From Microcaldota archaeon (GTDB taxonomy: Archaea > Micrarchaeota > Micrarchaeia > Micrarchaeales > CABMGC01), in assembly GCA_021785375.1 (NCBI GenBank), contig JAJYFQ010000054.1, positions 1 through 5,809 on the forward strand: DNA of 5,809 nucleotides, written 5' to 3'. Positions 1-4,575 of this stretch are shown here, one piece after another (within the stretch, counting starts at the first letter, position 1; each line of letters opens with the position of its first letter). The notes under the pieces were generated by a model, which had not been told where the DNA came from, made no database searches, and saw only the letters and a program-made list of their open reading frames with translations. The position numbers and the translations under genes are program-made.

Positions 1-171
1 GGCCAACAGCAGGGAGCGGCCGGAACCCCCACAGCCGAAGAAATCGCGTCTCAGATTCCTCCTCTCAAACCCCGGATGAAGATCGGAAAGGGGGTAATCG
101 TGGCGATAGTGGCCATCGTGATCGTAATAGTTGCCGCATCATACGCGCACTTCTATGCCCACCTGATCTGA
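1..171 (+). CDS. C-terminal end of an unidentified tail-anchored membrane protein (5' truncated)
   Basis: Frame 1 is open from the first base to a TGA at 169-171, giving 56 residues whose start lies outside the window. The visible part begins with a Gln/Ala/Thr-rich segment (GQQQGAAGTPTAEE), passes through a Pro/Lys/Arg stretch (PPLKPRMKIGKG) and enters one hydrophobic helix of about 18-20 residues made almost only of Val, Ile and Ala. It ends with a short tail, YAHFYAHLI. Basic residues just before the helix predict a cytosolic N-terminal part and an outward C-terminus. acdB starts 8 nt after the stop, so co-transcription is likely, but the spacing does not prove a shared function. A Sec61-beta-like subunit would also have one C-terminal helix, but I do not see its usual Gly-rich motif. 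Family unknown. Confidence 0.6.
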   Translation, partial: GQQQGAAGTPTAEEIASQIPPLKPRMKIGKGVIVAIVAIVIVIVAASYAHFYAHLI

Positions 172-179
172 GTGTATAC

Positions 180-797
180 ATGACATTGCTCGACTATCTC
201 AAGGCAAAGCAGTTGCTTGACAAGTACGGCATACACAGCATCGAGAGCGCATACGTGAAAAGTGCAGAAGAAGCGGCCAGGTTCTCAAAAGGTAAACCGA
301 TAGTCCTGAAGGTCCTCTCCGGAAAGGCGCTGCACAAGTCGAAGGCCGGCCTTGTAAGACTGAACCTTTACACAGAACAGCAGATCGCTTCGGCATACAA
401 AGAACTGTACGCAAAGGCGCAGAAGCTCAGGCCCTACAACATCCTCGCGCAGCATATGTCCGAATCCGGAGTCGAGATCATAATCGGCGGAAGGACGGAC
501 AGCCAGTTTGGAAAGGTGCTCCTCATCGGTCTCGGCGGCATATACGTGGAGGTCTTCAGGGACTTCGCGCTGCGCATCGCCCCAATAACTAGGAAGGAAG
601 CCGGAGACATGCTCGACCAGATGAGATCATCAAATGTCATTACACACGGAGGGAAGAACGCGAAGCAGATAGAGGAGCTGCTCATGAAGGTCTCCGCCCT
701 GCTAGTCAAGAATCCGGAAATAAGCGAATTGGACCTGAATCCGGTAATAGTTACGGAGAAGGGATACGAGGTAGTCGACATAAGGGTGCTCAAATGA
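180..797 (+). CDS. acdB: ADP-forming acetyl/acyl-CoA synthetase, beta subunit (ATP-grasp)
   Basis: This is the nucleotide-binding subunit of the cytosolic ADP-forming acyl-CoA synthetase (acyl-CoA + ADP + Pi to acid + ATP + CoA). Archaea use this enzyme to make ATP from acetyl-CoA and amino-acid-derived acyl-CoAs. The 205 residues form one ATP-grasp domain of the succinyl-CoA synthetase type. It contains KPIVLKVLS (39-47), LHKSKAGLV with H52 aligning to the second phosphohistidine reported for the Pyrococcus beta subunit, EIIIGGRTDSQFG (99-111), GLGGIYVEVFRD (117-128), and LDLNP (184-188) with D185 as the expected Mg-binding acid. It is somewhat shorter than the roughly 230-residue Pyrococcus subunit. 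Two usual motifs deviate: HKSD-x-GG reads HKSKAG, and the region that usually reads L-x-G-x-RG reads VITHGGKN. ATG 180 is the only good start, since no ATG, GTG or TTG lies just upstream in frame. Its ribosome site is weak (TGATCT, about 10 nt upstream). The stop overlaps the acdA start. Confidence 0.9.
   Translation: MTLLDYLKAKQLLDKYGIHSIESAYVKSAEEAARFSKGKPIVLKVLSGKALHKSKAGLVRLNLYTEQQIASAYKELYAKAQKLRPYNILAQHMSESGVEIIIGGRTDSQFGKVLLIGLGGIYVEVFRDFALRIAPITRKEAGDMLDQMRSSNVITHGGKNAKQIEELLMKVSALLVKNPEISELDLNPVIVTEKGYEVVDIRVLK
784..791 (+). promoter_or_regulatory. Ribosome binding site for acdA inside the end of acdB
   Basis: GGGTGCTC differs at one base from the archaeal GGTGATC-type Shine-Dalgarno sequence. 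Its GGTG core (785-788) lies 5 nt before ATG 794. Together with the ATGA overlap this supports coupled translation of the two subunits and fixes the acdA start. Confidence 0.55.
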
Positions 798-2188
798 CCG
801 ATGGAAGGAAACCGCTCGACATAAGCTCCGCGCTCGACCCTAAGAGTGTGGCCGTCATAGGCGCATCACGCGACCCAGACAAGGTGGGGAGCATAATACT
901 CCAGAATTACGTCAGTTCCGGGTATGCCGGAAAACTCTATCCAATAAACCCAAATGCCGACGAGATACTCGGCTTCAAGGCCTACAAAAGCGTGCTCGAA
1001 CTGAAGGGGAAGATCGACACGGCCGTGATCGCGATTCCAGCGGAATTCGTACCAAAGGTTATGGCCGAGTGTGGTAAGGCCGGGGTGAAGTCGGTCGTTG
1101 TTGTCAGCGGAGGATTCTCAGAGGTTGGCAATACAAAGCTCCAGGAAGAACTCGTAAAGGTTGCGGACAAGTATTGCATGCCGACGATCGGGCCGAACTG
1201 CCTCGGGGTGATGGACCCAAGGACGAGGGTCGACACGCTCTTCCTGCCTACTTACAAGATAAGCAGGCCCGAGATCGGGGGAGTAAGCTTCATGGCGCAG
1301 AGCGGTGCCGTTGGAAGTACGGTGCTCGACCTCATCTCTGGTGAAGGGTTCGGGCTCTCAAAGTTCATATCTTATGGAAATGCGGCGCATGTAGACGAGA
1401 CGGACATACTCGAGTACCTCATAAAGGACAGGGAGACGAAGGTGATAGTCATGTACCTCGAAGGAATCAAGAGGGGCAAGGACTTCTTCGAGGCCGCAAA
1501 GAGGGCTTCAAGGATAAAACCCGTGGTTGTACTGAAGGCGGGGAGGACCTCTGCCGGAATAAAGGCGGCGCACTCGCACACCGCAGCGCTCGCCGGAGAC
1601 TACGAAGTCCAGGAGGCGGTCTTCAGGCAGGCAGGATTCACCATAGCCGAGGACCTGAGCGACCTTCTCTATTACGCTAAAGTACTCGAGTCTGAGAAAG
1701 CCCCGAAAGGCCCGAGGGTGGCCATAGTCACCGATGGAGGAGGGGCCGGGGTTCTCACCGCAGATGCGATAGCGTCGCTGTCAGACCTGAAGATGGCAGA
1801 GTTCAGCAACACCACGAAGGCAGCGATCAAGAAGACAATGCCGCCACTGGTCAACGCGGCGAATCCCCTTGATCTGGCAGGGGATGCTGAGGAGACCAGA
1901 TATTCGAACGCGCTCTCGATCCTCTCAAACGATGACAATGTCGACATGCTGATAGTTATCGCACTGTTCCAAACTCCGGGAGCCGATTCGAAGCTCGCGT
2001 CGAAACTCATAGAGTACAAGGAGAAGTGCGAAAAGCCAATGATAGTCATAAGCATAGGCGCGGAGTACACAGAGACGCACAAGAAGATGATGGAAAGCTC
2101 AGGCCTTCCCGTGTACGACTCGCCAGCGTCAGCATCAAGGGCCCTTTCTGCGCTGTACAAATACTACCAATTCAGATCAAGCAGGTAA
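794..2188 (+). CDS. acdA: ADP-forming acetyl/acyl-CoA synthetase, alpha subunit
   Basis: This is the CoA-binding and phosphoryl-transfer subunit, partner of the preceding beta subunit. At 464 residues it matches the roughly 460-residue alpha subunit of Pyrococcus. The order is an N-terminal Rossmann CoA-binding domain (about 8-105; VAVIGASRDPDKVG at 19-32, LYPINPNADEILG at 48-60), a flavodoxin-like ligase domain (about 125-290; GPNCLGVMDP 133-142, SFMAQSGAVGS 165-175), and a second ligase domain (about 305-460; VAIVTDGGGAGVLTADA 309-325, NPLDLAGDA 357-365). H262 in the HSHTAALAGD motif is the expected phosphorylated histidine. E223 in YLEGI is its partner; their separation of 39 residues equals that of His257 and Glu218 in the Pyrococcus enzyme as I recall it. 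ATG 794 overlaps the beta stop by 4 nt. Acetyl-CoA is the default substrate, but aryl- or branched-chain acyl-CoA preference cannot be read from sequence. The TAA directly abuts the convergent mre11 stop. Confidence 0.93.
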   Translation: MTDGRKPLDISSALDPKSVAVIGASRDPDKVGSIILQNYVSSGYAGKLYPINPNADEILGFKAYKSVLELKGKIDTAVIAIPAEFVPKVMAECGKAGVKSVVVVSGGFSEVGNTKLQEELVKVADKYCMPTIGPNCLGVMDPRTRVDTLFLPTYKISRPEIGGVSFMAQSGAVGSTVLDLISGEGFGLSKFISYGNAAHVDETDILEYLIKDRETKVIVMYLEGIKRGKDFFEAAKRASRIKPVVVLKAGRTSAGIKAAHSHTAALAGDYEVQEAVFRQAGFTIAEDLSDLLYYAKVLESEKAPKGPRVAIVTDGGGAGVLTADAIASLSDLKMAEFSNTTKAAIKKTMPPLVNAANPLDLAGDAEETRYSNALSILSNDDNVDMLIVIALFQTPGADSKLASKLIEYKEKCEKPMIVISIGAEYTETHKKMMESSGLPVYDSPASASRALSALYKYYQFRSSR

Positions 2189-3382
2189 TTATTCAAGAAG
2201 TCTGTCAACAACCTTCTTGACGACCTTGTCCTTGCTCTCGTCCGTGCTGAGCATCTCGAAGAGCTCCGTCGGGTTCCTCTGCAGGTCGTACTTGTTCTCC
2301 CTTAGCTTGTCGACAAAGACGCCGAGTCCGAAGTCCTTTATCGAGGCTCCGTCAGGAAGGGCATCAGCTGACGCCTGAACACCCGTCTGCTGTTTCGACT
2401 CGATGCCCAGCTTTCCTATCTCAACTACCGCCAGATCCCTGTACCTGCTTATTATCTCCTGCTGGTTGAGGTCAAGGCTCCTGTATCCGTCCTTGAGCAC
2501 GCCCTCTATCTCTATCCTCAGGATCGGTCTGTCTCCGGCAGCGGATTCCTTCTTTATCAGCCTCTCCATCTCAGCCTCTATCTCAGCAGGGCTCCTGCCA
2601 TCGATCCTGATTCTCAGGAGCACAAACCTCCTTGAATTTATCTTGTTGAACGAGTACTCCTTTGTCTTCGTTTCGAAGATGTAGAACCCCTTCTGCTCCT
2701 GCTCTCCGTCCTTGAGCTGAGTGAGCACAGTGCTCCCCGAGATAAGGAACGGCTTGCCATGCGCCCTTGACTCGACGCGTCCGTGTATGTGCCCATTGAC
2801 GTAAAGGTCGAACCCCTCTGGCAGTTCGTCGGTGCGGAGAAAGTCCTTGCTGAACGGAAGGAGCTCGTATATCGACTGGTGGAAGAAGAATATGTTGAAC
2901 ATGCCCCCAATGGGCCTGGGCTTCTCTCTCTCTATTATCTCCCTGAATCTGTCGTCTGCGATTCCCCCAAGCCCGCGCACCGCAACCCTCTCGCCATCCT
3001 TCTCAATGACCAACTGTGCGTTAGTTGCGTCGACAAGAAGGCCCGCGAGGCCGAGCAGGTCGACGGGATCCTCAACCCCCTCAGCTCGCCTCTCGTGGGT
3101 CCCAGGTATCGCTATTACCGGCACGCTGGTGAAGTTTCTCCCCTCGCCGCTGAACGAGATGACCTTGGCCCCCCACTTCCTGCCAGAAAGGTTCCTGAAG
3201 AGCGTTATCGCCTCCGCGAGCACGTCAGGGCTTGGCTCCCTGTTGTCGAATATGTCCCCAGGTATGAGTATTGCGTCTGACTTCTCCGCGGCCTGAGAAA
3301 GCGCCTCCTCAGCCTGCCTGTACGCATCCTCCCTGAACCTCTCATACCCCAGATGGAAATCGGAGAGCATCGCTATTCGCAT
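2189..3382 (-). CDS. mre11: Mre11-family DNA double-strand break repair nuclease
   Basis: This 397-residue calcineurin-like phosphoesterase is of the archaeal Mre11 type, the Mn-dependent nuclease that with the Rad50 ATPase trims broken DNA ends. The metal-binding motifs appear in order: SDFHLG (D8, H10), GDIFDNREPS (D43), GTHERR (95-99, H96), FFHQS (H168) and NGHIHG (H198, H200). The second half is a capping domain (about 250-325), followed by a C-terminal charged, helical region (about 345-397) where archaeal Mre11 proteins bind Rad50. The third motif is GTHE, whereas Mre11 usually has GNH with an Asn metal ligand. ATG 3382 gives the standard N-terminus (MRIAMLSDFHLG), and a TATA box sits about 30-38 nt upstream, which suits a leaderless mRNA. 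No rad50, herA or nurA is in view. Family membership is firm; because the GTHE form differs, a related archaeal exonuclease subfamily cannot be excluded. Confidence 0.87.
   Translation of the reverse strand: MRIAMLSDFHLGYERFREDAYRQAEEALSQAAEKSDAILIPGDIFDNREPSPDVLAEAITLFRNLSGRKWGAKVISFSGEGRNFTSVPVIAIPGTHERRAEGVEDPVDLLGLAGLLVDATNAQLVIEKDGERVAVRGLGGIADDRFREIIEREKPRPIGGMFNIFFFHQSIYELLPFSKDFLRTDELPEGFDLYVNGHIHGRVESRAHGKPFLISGSTVLTQLKDGEQEQKGFYIFETKTKEYSFNKINSRRFVLLRIRIDGRSPAEIEAEMERLIKKESAAGDRPILRIEIEGVLKDGYRSLDLNQQEIISRYRDLAVVEIGKLGIESKQQTGVQASADALPDGASIKDFGLGVFVDKLRENKYDLQRNPTELFEMLSTDESKDKVVKKVVDRLLE
2193..2220. repeat. 8-bp perfect inverted repeat just past the convergent stop codons
   Basis: TCAAGAAG (2193-2200) and CTTCTTGA (2213-2220) are perfect reverse complements separated by 12 nt. 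The element begins 5 nt after the acdA stop and lies within the last codons of mre11, where the arms encode part of KKVVDRLLE. It could fold in the acdA transcript's 3' end. No T-run follows, so a terminator role is only a possibility and the repeat may be a by-product of the coding sequence. Confidence 0.35.
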
Positions 3383-3410
3383 ACAACCACTATGCTATTG
3401 ACTTGAAAGA

Positions 3411-3420
3411 ATTTATTAAT
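3411..3420 (-). promoter_or_regulatory. Candidate TATA box for mre11
   Basis: On the minus strand this reads ATTAATAAAT, the most AT-rich point of the 104-nt gap between the 62-aa gene and mre11. Its centre is about 33 nt before the mre11 ATG. An archaeal start site about 25-27 nt downstream would fall only a few bases before the ATG, giving a leaderless or near-leaderless transcript. This agrees with the lack of a clear ribosome site before mre11. The rest of the gap (3383-3486) holds only a 5-bp hairpin (GATGG at 3429-3433 with CCATC at 3440-3444) and no recognisable gene. Confidence 0.5.
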
Positions 3421-3486
3421 GACGGACCGATGGCTCGTACCATCAAGTCGGCAGGACCACTCCATGCAACATATGAAAAGTGTCGG

Positions 3487-3675
3487 CTAATAGCGCATCG
3501 CGCTGACCTGCTGGGACTCCAGCATCATGCCGAACTCCGCGGCGATGAGCCTGAACTCCCTCCTGACCTCGTCCACGTCTATGCTCTGCCTTATCAGGCC
3601 CTTGCCTGACTTCTGGACGAAGACCTCCGCTCTCGTCTCAAACCACCTTTCCAGAAACTCTTTGTCGTATGCCAT
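3487..3675 (-). CDS. Hypothetical 62-aa soluble protein
   Basis: I do not recognise this family. The product is small, charged and predicted helical, with no membrane segment and no cysteine pairs. An N-terminal amphipathic stretch (AYDKEFLERWFETRAEVFVQ) leads, through KSGKGLIRQS, to a second one (DVDEVRREFRLIAAEFGMML). It reads as a real gene because it begins 4 nt after the stop of the PH-domain gene, has a short GTGA ribosome-site core 4 nt before ATG 3675, and has the charge pattern of a folded helical protein rather than of an antisense shadow. It is probably co-transcribed with the PH-domain gene. A TATA-like string just before it (near 3685-3692) encodes the end of that upstream protein and lies too close to the ATG to serve as its promoter. 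Function unknown. Confidence 0.6.
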   Translation of the reverse strand: MAYDKEFLERWFETRAEVFVQKSGKGLIRQSIDVDEVRREFRLIAAEFGMMLESQQVSAMRY

Positions 3676-3679
3676 AAAC

Positions 3680-4447
3680 TCACGTTATATAAAGATCAGG
3701 ATGTTCCCTTCGCATCTTGAATATGAGCATCTCATCTGGCTCGACGCGGTTCTTCCGCATCCTGAAGATGAGAAGATCGTCAGCGGTTATGACCGGCCGC
3801 GGGGATCCGCTGCCGTCAGTGAGCGCAAGTATGGTGTGCACTGGCAGCGCCCTGACAGTCTCGCGCGGAACTTCTCCGGCCGATGTCCCATCTGCGTCTT
3901 CCACCCTGTACGGGATGGCGTTCAGATCCTGCCGGCCGGACCACGCATGGCTCCCGTATGCGAAGTTGTTGACCACATTGCCGTACGCAAAGTGGTAGTT
4001 GTGCGATCCCCTGCCCTTCCGATGGTCATCCACTATTACGCTGAGCTTCTTGAACAGCGCATCGGCCTCCTCGCGGCCCAGGCCATTGATCTCCCCTTCC
4101 TCCTTCTCGCTCTTGAAGACCTTGCCTATCTCTCCCGCGGATCCTCTCATCCTCACGTATATGGATGAGAAGAGGATTCCGTGCGCGACCCTGAGCCCCA
4201 CTATCTCGTGGTGAGAGATGAGAGATATGTCCGACTTCACGCCACCGAGGAAGCGGTTGACTATAACGACCCTCTTTGAGGTCAGTATCACCACCGTGGG
4301 TGAGATTACGGCACCGCTGATCCTCCTCTGCCTGGCCACTCCAAGCACCTCCTCGCCCCCAAGGATGTTCGAGACCGTGCGGCTCTCCTTCTCCACCAGG
4401 TATGAACTTAGATCAGAGTAAGGGTAACAAATTTCCGCGCCGCTCAT
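3680..4447 (-). CDS. PH-domain (bPH/YokE-like) protein with an unrecognised repeat-containing C-terminal half
   Basis: Residues about 25-145 look like a bacterial-type PH domain. GGEEVLGVARQ leads into a beta-rich core, VVILTSKRVVIVNRFLGG (52-69), SDISLISHHEIVGLRV (72-87) and GILFSSIYVRM (90-100), with a closing helix near 125-140. The run "xLTSKRVVIV...DI..I....I" is the usual signature of this fold. A linker rich in His, Asn, Tyr and Gly follows (148-170), with HFAYGN (152-157) nearly repeated as NFAYGS (161-166). The last third (about 175-255) matches nothing I know and ends in a near-duplicate, DDLLIFRMRKN (223-233) and DEMLIFKMRRE (238-248). There is no signal peptide or membrane helix. 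ATG 4447 is supported by GTGATCC just before it and by an in-frame stop nine codons upstream. Bacterial-type PH domains commonly bind lipids or proteins, so the role here is unknown. The 62-aa gene follows at 4 nt. Confidence 0.75.
   Translation of the reverse strand: MSGAEICYPYSDLSSYLVEKESRTVSNILGGEEVLGVARQRRISGAVISPTVVILTSKRVVIVNRFLGGVKSDISLISHHEIVGLRVAHGILFSSIYVRMRGSAGEIGKVFKSEKEEGEINGLGREEADALFKKLSVIVDDHRKGRGSHNYHFAYGNVVNNFAYGSHAWSGRQDLNAIPYRVEDADGTSAGEVPRETVRALPVHTILALTDGSGSPRPVITADDLLIFRMRKNRVEPDEMLIFKMRREHPDLYIT
3711..3781. repeat. Two-copy direct repeat, 45-bp period, within the PH-domain gene
   Basis: CGCATCTTGAATATGAGC (start 3711) recurs as CGCATCCTGAAGATGAGA (start 3756). Over 26 aligned bases 20 match. 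The period of 45 nt (15 codons) keeps frame, and the copies encode DEMLIFKMRRE and DDLLIFRMRKN, so the likeness holds at both DNA and protein level. This points to a small in-frame duplication at the C-terminus. Confidence 0.7.
3955..3994. repeat. Two-copy direct repeat, 27-bp period, in the PH-protein linker
   Basis: CGTATGCGAAGTT (3955-3967) and CGTACGCAAAGTG (3982-3994) match at 10 of 13 positions with an in-frame 27-nt period. They encode the NFAYGS and HFAYGN units of the aromatic linker after the PH domain. Confidence 0.55.
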
Positions 4448-4448
4448 G

Positions 4449-4455
4449 GGATCAC
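4449..4455 (-). promoter_or_regulatory. Ribosome binding site deciding the PH-gene start
   Basis: On the minus strand this is GTGATCC, seven bases exactly complementary to the GGATCAC near the archaeal 16S rRNA 3' end. It ends 1 nt before ATG 4447; for this extended type of site the pairing core lies at a normal distance from the start. It supports ATG 4447 over any other start. Confidence 0.55.
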
Positions 4456-4525
4456 ATTCAGCCAGGTCAGGCTAGCACGTCTGAATATCTGCGCCAGCTC
4501 CTCCGGGATGAACCACTGACCCAAG

Positions 4526-4535
4526 ATATTTATAT
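4526..4535 (-). promoter_or_regulatory. TATA box (with purine-rich BRE) for the PH-domain gene
   Basis: The minus strand reads ATATAAATAT, preceded by a purine-rich GAGAAAGG that resembles an archaeal BRE. Transcription would start about 25-27 nt downstream, near 4503-4506, leaving a leader of about 55-60 nt before ATG 4447. That leader includes GGAGGAG (4504-4498 on the minus strand) with no ATG nearby. This is the best promoter candidate in the window and separates the PH/62-aa unit from orc1. Confidence 0.6.
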
Positions 4536-4538
4536 CCT

Positions 4539-4555
4539 TTCTCCAAAAGGGAGAA
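4539..4555 (-). terminator. Small hairpin after orc1, possible terminator
   Basis: TTCTCC and GGAGAA form a perfect 6-bp stem around a 5-nt loop, which on the minus strand is CTTTT. It lies 20 nt past the orc1 stop and directly before the TATA box of the next gene. The T-run in the loop is short and the stem is small, so termination is plausible but not shown. The right arm on the minus strand doubles as the BRE region of the next promoter. Confidence 0.35.
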
Positions 4556-4575
4556 GCAGATTCCGTTTGGCTGCA

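Larger units (their letters stand above)
4444..4575 (-). other. 43-codon open stretch in frame with orc1, ending in an ATGA overlap with the PH gene
   Basis: Immediately after the orc1 TGA the same frame stays open for 43 codons. Its last part reads LGQWFIPEELAQIFRRAS then LTWLNVIP, and it stops at a TGA (4446-4444) that overlaps the PH-gene ATG by 4 nt. No ATG lies in it. The only usual start codons are an inner TTG (4524-4522), which lies upstream of the predicted transcription start, and a GTG four codons before the stop. It could be a decayed or cryptic small gene, an orc1 read-through tail or simple chance. It is not called as a CDS. Confidence 0.2.

Noticed and set aside
173..180. TGTATACA palindrome at the acdB start
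   Set aside because: An isolated 8-bp palindrome at the start codon with no second copy nearby; too short to call an operator.
1672..2160. 162-codon minus-strand frame opposite acdA
   Set aside because: acdA is certain in this region from conserved motifs. The antisense product is Ser/Ala-rich with no recognisable pattern.
2783..3296. Two plus-strand frames (165 and 154 codons) opposite mre11
   Set aside because: They overlap each other and the motif-rich part of mre11. They show no start signals of their own and no domain-like pattern.
3429..3444. GATGG/CCATC hairpin between the 62-aa gene and mre11 as a terminator or small RNA
   Set aside because: Only 5 bp of stem, no T-run after it on the minus strand, and no box C/D or other RNA motifs in the gap.
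3684..3694. TTTATATAA-like string as a promoter for the 62-aa gene
   Set aside because: It encodes the last residues (DLYIT) of the PH-domain protein and lies only about 10-18 nt before the ATG, so the transcription start would fall inside the 62-aa gene.
3527..4168. 213-codon plus-strand open frame opposite the PH-domain and 62-aa genes
   Set aside because: Its translation resembles no domain, while the minus strand carries a PH-like domain, ribosome sites and a TATA box. It runs across two minus-strand genes, so it is an antisense shadow.
4448..4575. Replication origin next to orc1/cdc6
   Set aside because: The gap is short, lies downstream of the gene, and shows no repeated origin-recognition-box-like elements. 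The usual upstream side is outside the window.
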